Under the pieces are notes generated by a model. That model made no database searches. It saw only the letters and a program-made list of their open reading frames with translations, and was not told where the DNA came from. 64,000 nt of DNA from Nakamurella multipartita DSM 44233 (GTDB taxonomy: Bacteria; Actinomycetota; Actinomycetes; Mycobacteriales; Nakamurellaceae). The stretch spans positions 4,092,001-4,156,000 of the forward strand of contig NC_013235.1 of NCBI RefSeq assembly GCF_000024365.1, in the 5' to 3' direction. Positions 46,060 to 55,086 of this stretch are shown here, one piece after another; the stretch's first letter is position 1, and the number at the start of each line of letters is the position of its first letter. The translations under genes and the position numbers were made by a program.

Positions 46060-47514
46060 TCAGTAGGCGAACGCCAGTGGCTTCTCGTCCGCGTCCGCGG
46101 GCGTCCCTTCGTCGTCGCCGCCGAACCCACCGCTGCGCGGCTTGCCCCGGCGGATCGAGGCCAGTGCCTCCTGCTCGCTGGGCGGGCCGATCTTGACGTA
46201 CTTGACCACCAGGCCGACCTCGACCACCGCGAGGATCCCGTACAGCAGCGTGAAGATGATCAACGAGGTCAGCACCGAGCCGCCGCTGACCGACGGCGAG
46301 ACCGATTCCTCGGTCCGGTAGAGCCCGACCACCGTCCAGGGCTGGCGACCCATCTCGGTGAAGATCCAGCCGGCCGAGTGGCCGACCACCGGTCCGGCGA
46401 TGGCGAACATCGCCAGCCGCCAGACGGTCTTGGATTCGGGGAGCCGGCCCTTGCGGGTCAGCCACAGGCCGACGATCGAGACCAGCAACATGACGAAGCC
46501 GGCGCCCATCATGATCCGGAACATCCAGTAGGCGACCGGGATGATCGGCCGGTAGTCGCCTGGGCCGTACTGCTCCTCGAACTGGGCCTGCACGTCGTTG
46601 ATGCCCTCGACGGTGCCGGAGAACGACTCGGTGGCCATGAACGAGAGCACGCCGGGCACCCGGATGGAGAACACCTCGCTGGAGCCGTCCAGCGTGCCGA
46701 TCGTGAACAGCGAGAACGACGCGCCCTCGGTGGTGTCCCACAGCGCCTCGGCGGCGGCCATCTTCATCGGCTGCACATCGGTCATCACCTTGGCCAGCAG
46801 GTCGCCGGTGACGATCACCGCCAGCGATCCGATGAGCATGCCGACCAGGCCGAACCGTACCGCCGGCCGGAAGACCTCGACGTCGCGCTTCTTCATCAGG
46901 AAGTACGACGCGATGCCCGCGAACATGGCCGCGCCGGACAGGATGGCCCCGGCGATAACGTGCGAGTACGCCCACATGTTCAGCGGCTGGGTCAGCACCG
47001 CCCAGATGTCGTTCATCTCGGCCCGGCTGCGGTCGGCGTTCACCGTGACACCGACGGGGTGCTGCATGAACGAGTTGGCCGACATGATGAAGAACGCCGA
47101 GAGCATGGTGCCGATCGAGACCAGCCAGATGCACGCGCAGTGCAGGCGCGGCGAGAGCTTGTCCCAGCCGAAGATCCACAGCCCCAGGAACGTGGACTCC
47201 AGGAAGAACGCGAGCAGGGCCTCCATGGCCAGCGGAGCGCCGAAGACGTCGCCGACGAACCGGGAGTAGCTCGACCAGTTCATCCCGAACTGGAACTCCT
47301 GGACGATGCCGGTCACCACGCCGATCGCGAAGTTGATCAGGAAGATCTTGCCCCAGAACTTCGTGGCCCGCAGGTACACGGGCTTGCGGGTGCGGACCCA
47401 CGCGGTCTCGGTGATCGCGATGAAGAACGCCATGCCGATCGTGATCGGCACGAACAAGAAGTGGTACACGGTGGTGATCCCGAACTGCCAGCGGGCAATA
47501 CCCAAGGGATCCAC
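46060..47514 (-). CDS. cydA: Cytochrome bd oxidase subunit I
   Basis: A 484-residue membrane protein with nine or so helices. The axial haem His lies in GITTVYHFLFVPITIG, a second in the QHPVGVTV block, and GRQPWTVVGLYRT is the conserved Q-loop region; the Q-loop is short. It oxidises quinol and reduces oxygen at the haem b/d site. I chose the GTG at 47514 (GGAGGAG, 8 bases upstream); the long frame to 47736 covers the regulatory region. A DevR-like box and a palindrome lie 80-125 bases upstream. Confidence 0.95.
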   Translation of the reverse strand: MDPLGIARWQFGITTVYHFLFVPITIGMAFFIAITETAWVRTRKPVYLRATKFWGKIFLINFAIGVVTGIVQEFQFGMNWSSYSRFVGDVFGAPLAMEALLAFFLESTFLGLWIFGWDKLSPRLHCACIWLVSIGTMLSAFFIMSANSFMQHPVGVTVNADRSRAEMNDIWAVLTQPLNMWAYSHVIAGAILSGAAMFAGIASYFLMKKRDVEVFRPAVRFGLVGMLIGSLAVIVTGDLLAKVMTDVQPMKMAAAEALWDTTEGASFSLFTIGTLDGSSEVFSIRVPGVLSFMATESFSGTVEGINDVQAQFEEQYGPGDYRPIIPVAYWMFRIMMGAGFVMLLVSIVGLWLTRKGRLPESKTVWRLAMFAIAGPVVGHSAGWIFTEMGRQPWTVVGLYRTEESVSPSVSGGSVLTSLIIFTLLYGILAVVEVGLVVKYVKIGPPSEQEALASIRRGKPRSGGFGGDDEGTPADADEKPLAFAY

Positions 47515-47596
47515 AGCTAGTTCTCCTCCTTCTGGCGGGCCGTTCGGCGGCGGCTGACGGCGACTCAACGAGACTGCTGGTTGGCGCCCCTTTCGA

Positions 47597-47616
47597 TCAA
47601 GGACCAAAGTCCCGAG
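47597..47616 (-). promoter_or_regulatory. DevR/DosR-like box upstream of cydA
   Basis: Read toward cydA the sequence is CTCGGGACTTTGGTCCTTGA. It agrees with the mycobacterial DevR consensus TTSGGGACTWWAGTCCCSAA at 15 of 20 positions, with a near-perfect first half. It lies 83-102 bases upstream of the cydA start. Confidence 0.5.
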
Positions 47617-47620
47617 GTCA

Positions 47621-47636
47621 GTGTGACGCCTCACAC
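47621..47636. promoter_or_regulatory. Perfect palindrome upstream of cydA
   Basis: gtgtga - cgcc - tcacac. The half-sites recall Crp- or Rex-type operators (TGTGA and TCACA), but the spacer is 4 bases and not 6, so the binding protein is uncertain. Confidence 0.45.
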
Positions 47637-47962
47637 CGGCAGTTGCAGTTTCTACCGGCCAGCGGGACGACACGGATGCGAACGGTGTCTTACGCCACGG
47701 GCGAATTCCCGGCCCGGACGGGCCCGGGGATGGCACGATGAGCGGGTCAGCGTCACCCGCAAGGACCCATCGTTACCGGCGATCGCTACGAATGACCGGT
47801 ATCGGACAACCGGCGCGGTGCCTCTGACGTCCCAGACGTGGAGACAGCGACGTCTCGTCTTGATGGGAAGGACAGCGCCACGTACCAACACCCGTGAACG
47901 CGAAGTCGGACGTGAACGGTGACGAAGCTGCCACCGCGGTGGCGGCCGATGGGAGGACGACA

Positions 47963-48157
47963 ATGACCGAGACTCTTGCCAGTCCAGCTGCGCTCACCGC
48001 CGCCGATCGTTGCGACCGTTGCGGTGCGGCCGCCCGCGTGCGCGCCCTGCTGCCCACGGGCGGCGAACTGCTGTTCTGCAATCACCATGCCAAGGAGCAC
48101 GGGGCCCGGCTCGAGCAGCTGGCCGCGGTGATCCACCGCTCGCGCGACGAGTCCTGA
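47963..48157 (+). CDS. Small DUF7455-like zinc-ribbon protein
   Basis: A 64-residue protein: DRCDRCGAAARVRALLPTGG, then LLFCNHHAKEHGARL. Two Cys and a Cys-x-His-His form a likely zinc site. Very similar small proteins are widespread in actinobacteria; function unknown. I chose the ATG at 47963 (GGGAGG, 7 bases upstream); the frame to 47894 lacks a ribosome site. Confidence 0.82.
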   Translation: MTETLASPAALTAADRCDRCGAAARVRALLPTGGELLFCNHHAKEHGARLEQLAAVIHRSRDES

Positions 48158-48179
48158 GCGGCTCGTAGTCACGACGATC

Positions 48180-48212
48180 TGACCGGCCGCGGCCCCCGCC
48201 GCCGGCCGGTCA
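48180..48212 (+). terminator. Intrinsic terminator after the DUF7455-like gene
   Basis: tgaccggccg pairs perfectly with cggccggtca around a GC-rich loop, about 22 bases after the stop at 48157. There is no T-run. Confidence 0.6.
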
Positions 48213-48282
48213 CGCGATCGGGCGGTTCCGCCGTCGCCTGCTCATGCGCGATGATGCAGGCACCGATCGGGAGGTGCGGGGC

Positions 48283-48837
48283 ATGTCACAACTGGGACGC
48301 GCAGTGGCGCCCTCGGTCGTGGCCGCCCCGCCCCCGCCCCATCGGTCGGTGCGAGCCGACCCGGTCGCGGCCATCTTTCTCCTGCTCGCCGGGGCGATCG
48401 GCATCTGGCAGCTGCTGGTCCCCTGGCTCACCACGACGGCGGCCGCGTCCGCGGTACTGTCCGGGGCCGGTGCCGGCCCGGCCGGCCAGCTGACCGGCTG
48501 GCGCATCTACCGGGCCCTGCGGGCCGCTCCTGCACCGTCCAGCGAAGTGAGCTGGGCCACCCTGGCTATCCTGGGATGCGCCGTCGGCGGTGGCGCGCTG
48601 ATCGTGCTCGGCCTGGCCATGATGGCGCCGCTCAACCATCGCCCGTTGGGGGCGGCCGCCCTGGTCATCTCGCTGCTGTCGGCGGCGGGGGCCCTGTGGG
48701 TCGTCGTGCACGCCCGGATGGTCTTCGACGTCGGGGTGTTCAGCCTGTTCGGTCAGACCACGGTCGGCTGGTACCTGTTCCTGGGCTCCGGCCTGCTCGG
48801 CGTCATCGGGTCCTGGAAGGCCCTGTCCACCGGCTGA
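48283..48837 (+). CDS. Small membrane protein of unknown function
   Basis: A 184-residue protein with four predicted helices: AAIFLLLAGAIGIWQLLVPWL, then LAILGCAVGGGALIVLGLAM, ALVISLLSAAGALWVVVHA and WYLFLGSGLLGVIGSWKAL. The loop between helices 1 and 2 is probably outside. I chose the ATG at 48283 (GGGAGG upstream) over 48244. No family recognised. Convergent with the helicase gene, 20 bases away. Confidence 0.8.
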   Translation: MSQLGRAVAPSVVAAPPPPHRSVRADPVAAIFLLLAGAIGIWQLLVPWLTTTAAASAVLSGAGAGPAGQLTGWRIYRALRAAPAPSSEVSWATLAILGCAVGGGALIVLGLAMMAPLNHRPLGAAALVISLLSAAGALWVVVHARMVFDVGVFSLFGQTTVGWYLFLGSGLLGVIGSWKALSTG

Positions 48838-48857
48838 CGCGCGGGCCGGGGCGAGAG

Positions 48858-50609
48858 TTACAGCAGGCCCAGCAGGTGGTCCCGGCGGGCGGTCAGCACG
48901 TCCGGGTCGGCGGCCGCCGAGGCCGGTCCGGGCACCGCCCGACGCACCTGGGAGTGCACGCTGGCGTGCGGCTTGCCGGTCCGCGCCGCGACCCGGGCAA
49001 CCAGCTGATTGACCTCACGCCGCAGATCCGCGGCGGCCCGCCAGCCGGCCATCGACCCGGCGTCCGGGTCCGGCGCGTCGGCCAACGGGTCCCGCGGCAT
49101 GGATCGCACCCGGCGCCGCAGGTCGGAATCCCGGGTGGCCAGCAGGGCCGCGGTCTGTTCCGGGCTGAGCAATCCGGGCAGCCCCAGATAATCCTGGTCC
49201 TCCTCGCCGATCATCCCGGACGTCATGACGGCCGGCTCCCGGCCCGGCGCCGACCCGCCGGACACCACGGCCCGGCCCGAGTGCAGCACGTGCGCGAACT
49301 CGGCCTCCGAGTCCAGGCCCTCGATCTTCCGGCTGCCCGGCTCGACCGGCTCCCGGGGCAGCGGATCGGCCAGCGCGTCCAGGTCGTCCTGCACCGGCGG
49401 GGGCGGCGCCATGACGTAGTTGCGGTCCTGCTCCAACTCGGCGGCCAGGGCCAGCAGCGGCCGCACGGCCGGCAGGAACACCGTCGCCGCCTCGTGCGCC
49501 CCCCGGGCCCGGACCACGCGGCCGACGGCCTGGGCGAAGAACAGCGGCGTCCGGTAGGAGGTCATCCAGGCCAGACAGGCGGCGCGGGGGATGTCGACGC
49601 CTTCGGAGATCATCCGCACACACACCGCGATCCGCTCGTCGCTGCCGCGGAACCGCTCGATCCGCTTGGATGCCGCGGCGTCGTCGGACAGGATCAGCAC
49701 CGGGCGTGTGCCGGTGATGCGATGCACCACGTCGGCGTAGTCCCGGGCGTCGTCCTGATCACTGGCCAGGACCAGCCCGGCGGCGTCGGGAATGCCCGAG
49801 GACCGCAACTGGCTGATCCGCTCGTCCATCGCCGCGATGACGTGCGGCACCCAACCACCGGCCGGATCCAGCGCCGTCCGCCAGGCCGCCGTCTCCACCG
49901 ACTTGGTGCCGGCCTCGGTGAGCGAGGCGGCGATCACCTCGCCGGCGCTGTTGCGCCACCGGGAGACGCCGCTGTAGGCGGCGAACACGACCGGCCGGAC
50001 CACCCGGTCGGCCAGCGCCCGGCGGTAGCCATAGGTGAAGTCGGCGACCGAACGCAGCAGGTCGCCGTCGATCTCGTACTCGACGAACGGGATCCGCTCG
50101 CCGGCCCGGGTCCGGAACGGCGTCCCGGTCAGCGACAGCCGCCGGTGCACCTCGCCGAACGCCTCGCCGACCGCCTCACCCCAGGACAACCCGTCCCCGG
50201 CGTGGTGGATCTCGTCGAGCACCACCAACGAGCGCAGCTTGCCGCTGCGGGCCTGGTGGATGGCCGGGCGCGCCGCGACCTGCGCGTACGTGGCGACATA
50301 GCCCTGGCAGCCGGCCGGCACCGGGCCCTGCGCGTTGGACATCTTCGGGTCCAGCACCAGGTTGAAGGCGGCGGCCGCGTCGGCCCACTGGGTGCGCAGA
50401 TGGTCGGTCGGGCAGACGATGACGACGCGGTCGATCACCCGGCGGCGCAGCAGGTCGCCGGCCACCGCGAGGGCGAACGTCGTCTTGCCGGCGCCCGGGG
50501 TGGCAGTGACCAGGAAGTCGCGCCGTCCCCCGCCGGCGTGCGCCGCATGGTAGGCCCCCAGTGCCTCGCGCTGCCAAGGCCGCAGCGGCGGCTGCCCCAC
50601 CCCGCTCAC
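48858..50609 (-). CDS. Superfamily 2 DEAD/DEAH-type helicase
   Basis: A 583-residue helicase of the type I restriction/ComFA-like group. Motif I is ATPGAGKTTFALAVAG, motif II is VVLDEIHHAGD, motif III SLTGTPFRT and motif VI QAVGRVVRARG. The C-terminal 150 residues are specific to the protein, with a helical end (LRREVNQLVARVAARTGKPH). I chose the GTG at 50609 (GGAGGG upstream); the frame to 51083 runs through the intergenic region and the yihY-like gene. No methylase or nuclease partner lies nearby, so a housekeeping repair role is more likely than restriction. Confidence 0.88.
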   Translation of the reverse strand: MSGVGQPPLRPWQREALGAYHAAHAGGGRRDFLVTATPGAGKTTFALAVAGDLLRRRVIDRVVIVCPTDHLRTQWADAAAAFNLVLDPKMSNAQGPVPAGCQGYVATYAQVAARPAIHQARSGKLRSLVVLDEIHHAGDGLSWGEAVGEAFGEVHRRLSLTGTPFRTRAGERIPFVEYEIDGDLLRSVADFTYGYRRALADRVVRPVVFAAYSGVSRWRNSAGEVIAASLTEAGTKSVETAAWRTALDPAGGWVPHVIAAMDERISQLRSSGIPDAAGLVLASDQDDARDYADVVHRITGTRPVLILSDDAAASKRIERFRGSDERIAVCVRMISEGVDIPRAACLAWMTSYRTPLFFAQAVGRVVRARGAHEAATVFLPAVRPLLALAAELEQDRNYVMAPPPPVQDDLDALADPLPREPVEPGSRKIEGLDSEAEFAHVLHSGRAVVSGGSAPGREPAVMTSGMIGEEDQDYLGLPGLLSPEQTAALLATRDSDLRRRVRSMPRDPLADAPDPDAGSMAGWRAAADLRREVNQLVARVAARTGKPHASVHSQVRRAVPGPASAAADPDVLTARRDHLLGLL

Positions 50610-50938
50610 CCGTCCCTCCGCTCCGTCACCCGGCCGGGTGGCCGCGCGCCTCGGTGCTCGCCCGAGATCACTGGTTGTGTCATCGATTCCGATGGCTGGG
50701 CCGGCCGTCCGGCGGCCGCGCCGACCCACGACCCTACCCTCGCCCCCGACCCCCGCGGACCGTTCCGGGCCCGCGCGGCGGGGCGCCGGTGCGGGTGTCG
50801 GCTCGGGTTCGGCGTGGCGGGCCGGGGCGCGCCGGGCGGGCCGGAGATTGTTGCGAATCGGTGTCGGTGCGCCGGCAACCGGCCGCCGAAGCAGTGTCGT
50901 GTTGGCACCGTCGGCGTCGGGCAAGGCAGACTCGTGAG
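50610..50938. other. Divergent intergenic region between the helicase and YihY-like genes
   Basis: 329 bases without a convincing gene; open frames here are by-products of the GC content. No clear promoter hexamers were identified on either strand. Confidence 0.5.
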
Positions 50939-52219
50939 GTGAGCACGGCCGTCCCGCCACCACGGGATCCGACGCGGCCCGCGGGGGGCCGCACGCTGAG
51001 TGCACCCTCCGCCCCGGCCGGTCCGCCCCCCGTTCCTGCCGCCCCACCCGTCGCCGCCGCGGCGGACGCGAGTGCGACGGCACCGTACGAGCCGGCGGTC
51101 GCCCGCAACGGGTCCGCGGGGCCGACGGGGCCGGACGCCACCGCGACGGTGGCCCTGCACCGCTTCGACCTCGATCCGGCGCCCGATCCAGCGCCTTCCC
51201 CGGCCGATGTCCAGCACACCGTCCCCTGGTTCCGGCAGGGCACCGGGCCCGCGGCCATCGCGCCGCCCCGGGTCCGGCACCGCTGGCGCAAGGTCATCGG
51301 CCGCACCCTGTCCAAGGCCTGGGGCGATTCCCTGTTCGGGATGAGCTCGCAGGCGGCGTTCTGGTGCGCCCTGTCCACCGCACCGCTGCTGTTGGCCCTG
51401 CTCGGCCTGGTCGGCTACGTGGTCGGCTGGTACTTCCCGGCGGGCACGATCGACCAGGTCCGTGAGCAGATCCTGATCTTCCTCAACGCCATCTTCAACG
51501 AGGAGGTCGCCGACAACCTGGTCGGCAACACGGTCGAGACGATCCTGAGCCAGGGCCAGGCCGACGTGGTCTCGGTCGGCCTGGTGATCAGCCTGTGGGC
51601 CGGCTCGTCGGCGATGTCGGCGTTCGTGGAGTCGATCACCATCGCCTACGGCCAGCACGAGGTGCGTCATCCGGTCGCCGAGCGCTTCTTCGCCCTCGGC
51701 CTGTACCTGCTGGCCTTGCTGTCCGGCATCATCATGCTGCCGCTGCTGGCCATCGGCCCGGACTACCTGCCCAAGGTGTTCCCCGAGTCGTGGCGCCCGC
51801 AGGTCTCCAACATCGTCAACATCGCCTACTACCCCACGCTGGCGCTGGGGCTGATCTTCCTGCTGACGGTGCTCTACAAGGTCGCCCCGAAGCACAAACA
51901 TCCCTGGTACCGAGGCGTGCCCGGGGCGTTCCTGGCGGCCGCGGTGTTCATCGTCACCAGCTTCGGGCTCCGGCTGTACCTGTCGTACGTGTACGCGCAC
52001 GGGCTGACCTACGGGGCGCTGGCCACCCCGATCACGTTCCTGCTCTTCTACTACTTCGTGTCCATGGCCGTGATCATCGGCGCCCAGTTCAACAACGCGA
52101 CGCTGGAGTACTACCCGCCGCGGCCGTCGAAACGGGAACTACGTCGCTGGCAGCGCTACGACCCCGAGCAGGACCAGGTGGACCCGGCCGATCCGGCCGC
52201 CGGGCGGCCGGCGACCTAG
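50939..52219 (+). CDS. YihY/BrkB-family membrane protein
   Basis: A 426-residue protein. A Pro/Ala-rich N-terminus of about 115 residues precedes the YihY core: AFWCALSTAPLLLALLGLVG, then SVGLVISLWAGSSAMSAFVE, a helix with GIIMLPLLAIGPDYL, FLLTVLYKVAPKHKHPW and ITFLLFYYFVSMAVIIGAQFN. The family is sometimes misnamed ribonuclease BN; its true role, perhaps transport, is unsettled. The GTG at 50939 is the most plausible start, although no ideal ribosome site is seen. Confidence 0.88.
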   Translation: MSTAVPPPRDPTRPAGGRTLSAPSAPAGPPPVPAAPPVAAAADASATAPYEPAVARNGSAGPTGPDATATVALHRFDLDPAPDPAPSPADVQHTVPWFRQGTGPAAIAPPRVRHRWRKVIGRTLSKAWGDSLFGMSSQAAFWCALSTAPLLLALLGLVGYVVGWYFPAGTIDQVREQILIFLNAIFNEEVADNLVGNTVETILSQGQADVVSVGLVISLWAGSSAMSAFVESITIAYGQHEVRHPVAERFFALGLYLLALLSGIIMLPLLAIGPDYLPKVFPESWRPQVSNIVNIAYYPTLALGLIFLLTVLYKVAPKHKHPWYRGVPGAFLAAAVFIVTSFGLRLYLSYVYAHGLTYGALATPITFLLFYYFVSMAVIIGAQFNNATLEYYPPRPSKRELRRWQRYDPEQDQVDPADPAAGRPAT

Positions 52220-52274
52220 CCGCCGGCCGGACCGGGCCAACGATCAGGCCGGCAGCTTCTCAGGCCTTCGGCGA

Positions 52275-52508
52275 TCAGGCCTTGAGCGACTCGTAGATCT
52301 TCTTGCAGTCCGGGCACACCGGCGAGCCCGGCTTGGGCGAGCGGGTCACCGGGAACGTCTCGCCACACAGCGCCACCACGAAGCTGCCCATCACCGCCGA
52401 TTCGGCGATCTTGGACTTGCGCACGTAGTGGAACATCTTCGGCGTGTCGTCGTTGTCGGTGGTGCTTTCCAGCGGCTTCTCGAGCGTGGTGGTGGTCGGG
52501 GAGGACAT
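52275..52508 (-). CDS. DUF3039 small protein
   Basis: A 77-residue protein with the family pattern MFHYVRKSKIAESAVMGSFV, then VALCGETFPVTRSPKPGSPV and CPDCKKIYESL. Cysteines suggest a zinc site. Widely conserved in actinobacteria; function unknown. I chose the ATG at 52508 (AGGAG, 8 bases upstream). Confidence 0.9.
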   Translation of the reverse strand: MSSPTTTTLEKPLESTTDNDDTPKMFHYVRKSKIAESAVMGSFVVALCGETFPVTRSPKPGSPVCPDCKKIYESLKA

Positions 52509-52666
52509 CAGGGGCTCCTGTTCGTTGGCGCCGCTCGCGATTCGCGGTGGCCGGCCTGTACCGGCCATGATGCCAGTCGCCGGGCCACCCTGTCCCCGCC
52601 CGACCCGGCAGTCAGCAGTGCCGAACCGGTTCCGATCCGGACCCGAGCTGCCGTGAAGGAGATGAC

Positions 52667-53587
52667 GTGACCGGTCCGCTGGTGGTGTCCGACGAGGTGA
52701 GCGCGGCGGTCCGAGCCGGCCGGCCGGTGGTCGCGCTGGAATCGACCATCCTGGCCCACGGGCTGCCCCGCGGGGAGAACCGGCAGGTGGCCGCGAAGAT
52801 CGAGGCGGCGGTCCGGGCCAACGGCGCGGTGCCGGCCACGATCGCGGTGCTGGACGGGGCGATCCGGATCGGACTGGGCGCCGCGGAGCTGGACCGGCTG
52901 TGCTCGTCGGCGGAGATCGCCAAGCTGTCCGTGCGCGACCTGGGGGTGGCGCTCGCCCTCGGGGTGCCGGGCGCGACGACCGTCGCCTCGACCGCGGCCC
53001 TGGCCCACCGGGCCGGGATCTCCGTGTTCGCCACCGGTGGCCTGGGCGGGGTACACCGGGAGGCCGGTCGCACCTTCGACGTCTCGGCCGACCTGCGGGT
53101 GCTGGCCAGCACGCCGATCGTGGTGGTGTGTGCCGGGGTGAAATCGATCCTGGACGTCGGGGGCACGCTGGAATACCTGGAGACGCTCTCGGTGCCGGTG
53201 CTCGGATACCGCAGCGACCGGTTCCCCGGCTTCTACCTGTCCGATTCCGGCTTCACCGTGCCCTGGCGGATCGACGAACCCGAGCAGGCCGCGGCGGTGC
53301 TGGCGGCCCGCCGCCGGCTCGCGCTGGATCAGGCCGGGGTGGTGGTGGCCAATCCCCTGCCGCCGGATCGCCAGCTCGATCCGGAGCTGCACGACCGGAC
53401 CCTGGCCCAGGGCTTGGCCATCCTGGCGGCCGAGTCGGTCACCGGCAAGGACGTCACCCCCCGGTTGCTCGCGCACTTCCATGCGGCCACCGCCGGGGCC
53501 AGCCTGCGGGTCAACGTGGAGCTCGTGCTGTCCAACGCCGCGCTGGCCGCCCGGATCGCGGTGGCCGTGGCCGGCGCGGAGAGCTGA
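52667..53587 (+). CDS. psuG: Pseudouridine-5'-phosphate glycosidase
   Basis: A 306-residue enzyme that splits pseudouridine 5'-phosphate into uracil and ribose-5-phosphate. Family blocks: VALESTILAHGLPRGEN, GVPGATTVASTAALAHRAG, VFATGGLGGVHR, VVVCAGVKSILDVGGTLEYL and the ending NAALAARIAVA. The GTG at 52667 follows AAGGAGATG. The kinase gene starts 5 bases after the stop, giving the usual PsuG-PsuK pair that recycles RNA-derived pseudouridine. Confidence 0.95.
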   Translation: MTGPLVVSDEVSAAVRAGRPVVALESTILAHGLPRGENRQVAAKIEAAVRANGAVPATIAVLDGAIRIGLGAAELDRLCSSAEIAKLSVRDLGVALALGVPGATTVASTAALAHRAGISVFATGGLGGVHREAGRTFDVSADLRVLASTPIVVVCAGVKSILDVGGTLEYLETLSVPVLGYRSDRFPGFYLSDSGFTVPWRIDEPEQAAAVLAARRRLALDQAGVVVANPLPPDRQLDPELHDRTLAQGLAILAAESVTGKDVTPRLLAHFHAATAGASLRVNVELVLSNAALAARIAVAVAGAES

Positions 53588-53591
53588 GCCG

Positions 53592-54485
53592 GTGAGCGCG
53601 GCGCCGCCCCCACGGGTGACCGTGGTCGGCGACGTCGGCCTCGACGTGCGGTGCCGGCTGACCGCGGCCCTGGCCCCCGGCGACGACACCCCGGCCCGGA
53701 TCACCGCCCACCCCGGCGGGGCCGGCGGCAACACCGCGGCCTGGCTGGCCGACCTGGGGGTCCGGGTCGAGCTGATCGCCCGGGTCGGCGACGACGAAGC
53801 CGGCCGGACGGCCGCCACCGAACTGGGGGCCCGCGGGGTGGGCTGCCGGTTCGTCGTCGACCCGCAGCATCCGACCTGCCGGGTCGTGGTCCTGCTCGGT
53901 CCGGACGGCGATCGGACGATGGTCTCCGACCGGGGCGCCAATGCCGCGCTGCATCCGGACGACATCCGGCTGACCGACCCCGGGGCCCCCGGCCACCTGC
54001 ACCTGTCCGGCTACGTGCTGCTGGACGAGGCCTCCCGCCCGGCCGGACGGGCCGCGCTGGCCCGGGCCGCCGCGGCCGGCTGGAGCACCTCGGTGGACCC
54101 GCAGACCGCGGCCGGCCTGAGCGCGGTGGGCGCGGACACTTTTCTGGAGTGGGTGCGCGGCGTCGATCTGCTCCTGCCCAACGACACCGAACTGGCCGCC
54201 CTGGGCGGGCCGGCCGCGGCCCTGGCCGTGGTCCGGGCGGTGGCGGTCACCCACGGCCGGCAGGGGGCGACCTGGTTCGCCGGCACCGAGCAGCGGCGCG
54301 CGGTGGTCGAGCGGGTCGACGACACCGACAGCACCGGCGGCGGTGACGCGTTCAACGCGGGCTTCCTGGCCGCCTGGCTGGACGGGGCGGAGCCGGGCGC
54401 GGCGCTGGCCGCCGGGGTCCGCGCCGGAACCAGGGTGGCCGGTGCGGCCGGTGCCCGGCCGGTCCTGGACGGGCCGGCCGGCTGA
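53592..54485 (+). CDS. PfkB-family sugar kinase, probably pseudouridine kinase
   Basis: A 297-residue ribokinase-like protein. The substrate loop is PGGAGGNTAAWLADLGV and the catalytic block DSTGGGDAFNAGFLAAWL, with the base Asp. The tight link to psuG (5-base gap) points to phosphorylation of pseudouridine (PsuK role), although the family also includes other sugar kinases. The GTG at 53592 is chosen because the frame upstream overlaps psuG. Confidence 0.88.
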   Translation: MSAAPPPRVTVVGDVGLDVRCRLTAALAPGDDTPARITAHPGGAGGNTAAWLADLGVRVELIARVGDDEAGRTAATELGARGVGCRFVVDPQHPTCRVVVLLGPDGDRTMVSDRGANAALHPDDIRLTDPGAPGHLHLSGYVLLDEASRPAGRAALARAAAAGWSTSVDPQTAAGLSAVGADTFLEWVRGVDLLLPNDTELAALGGPAAALAVVRAVAVTHGRQGATWFAGTEQRRAVVERVDDTDSTGGGDAFNAGFLAAWLDGAEPGAALAAGVRAGTRVAGAAGARPVLDGPAG

Positions 54486-54516
54486 CGCCGCGGGGGACGG
54501 CGGTGCGGCGGTCCGC

Positions 54517-54939
54517 TCAGCGCGGGTCCGGATCGACCGCCGAATCGACGATCTCGTGCCGGCCGGGCGGCAGCGCCCGCTCCGGGTTGACGGTCACCGG
54601 AGCCATCCGCTTGCGCTTCTGGGCGGGCCGGTCGTTGGCGATCAGCACCGCCATCCAGGGCAGCGGGATGGACAGGGCGGCGATGGTGATGGCCAGCCAC
54701 GGGGTTTGGTAGAAGAAGGCGGCCAGGATCAGGCAGGGGATGCGCAGGCCCATCATGATCGAATACCGGGTGCGGCGGGACCGCAGCTGGTCGTCGTAGG
54801 AGGGTTCGGCCGCCGTGATGATCGCGGCCGCCGGAGCCTTGCGCGAACTGCGTCCGCCGTTCGCCGGGGCCGGTCCCCCCGACGGGTTCGCGGACGGGTT
54901 CACCGTCGGGCCTGCTGTCGATTCCGATCCGAGGGTCAT
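54517..54939 (-). CDS. DUF3099 membrane protein
   Basis: A 140-residue protein. The family core is residues 45-105: SYDDQLRSRRTRYSIMMGLR, then IPCLILAAFFYQTPWLAITI and AALSIPLPWMAVLIAND, two transmembrane helices. The first 40 residues are Pro/Gly/Ala-rich and likely disordered. Function unknown; conserved in actinobacteria. Confidence 0.88.
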   Translation of the reverse strand: MTLGSESTAGPTVNPSANPSGGPAPANGGRSSRKAPAAAIITAAEPSYDDQLRSRRTRYSIMMGLRIPCLILAAFFYQTPWLAITIAALSIPLPWMAVLIANDRPAQKRKRMAPVTVNPERALPPGRHEIVDSAVDPDPR

Positions 54940-55086
54940 GGCGTGTACACCGCTTTCAGGTCTCCTGTGCGACGCCCACGAGCCGTTGACGCGTCGCTAC
55001 CGCAGCGGGCTTAGCCAGCCACCAGGCTGCCCGCCGACCACGCTACGCCCAGCCGGGACCGGTCAACCGGTCCGGGGCGGAGCCGC

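Larger units (their letters stand above)
47515..47962. other. Divergent regulatory region of cydA and the DUF7455 gene
   Basis: 448 bases with no gene. The cydA-proximal half carries the DevR-like box (47597-47616) and the palindrome (47621-47636), described separately. The distal half (about 47640-47960) shows nothing I can name except the ribosome site GGGAGG before 47963. Confidence 0.6.

Noticed and set aside
48858-50609. Helicase as part of a restriction or anti-phage system
   Set aside because: No nuclease, methylase or specificity gene adjoins it; neighbours are ordinary conserved genes.
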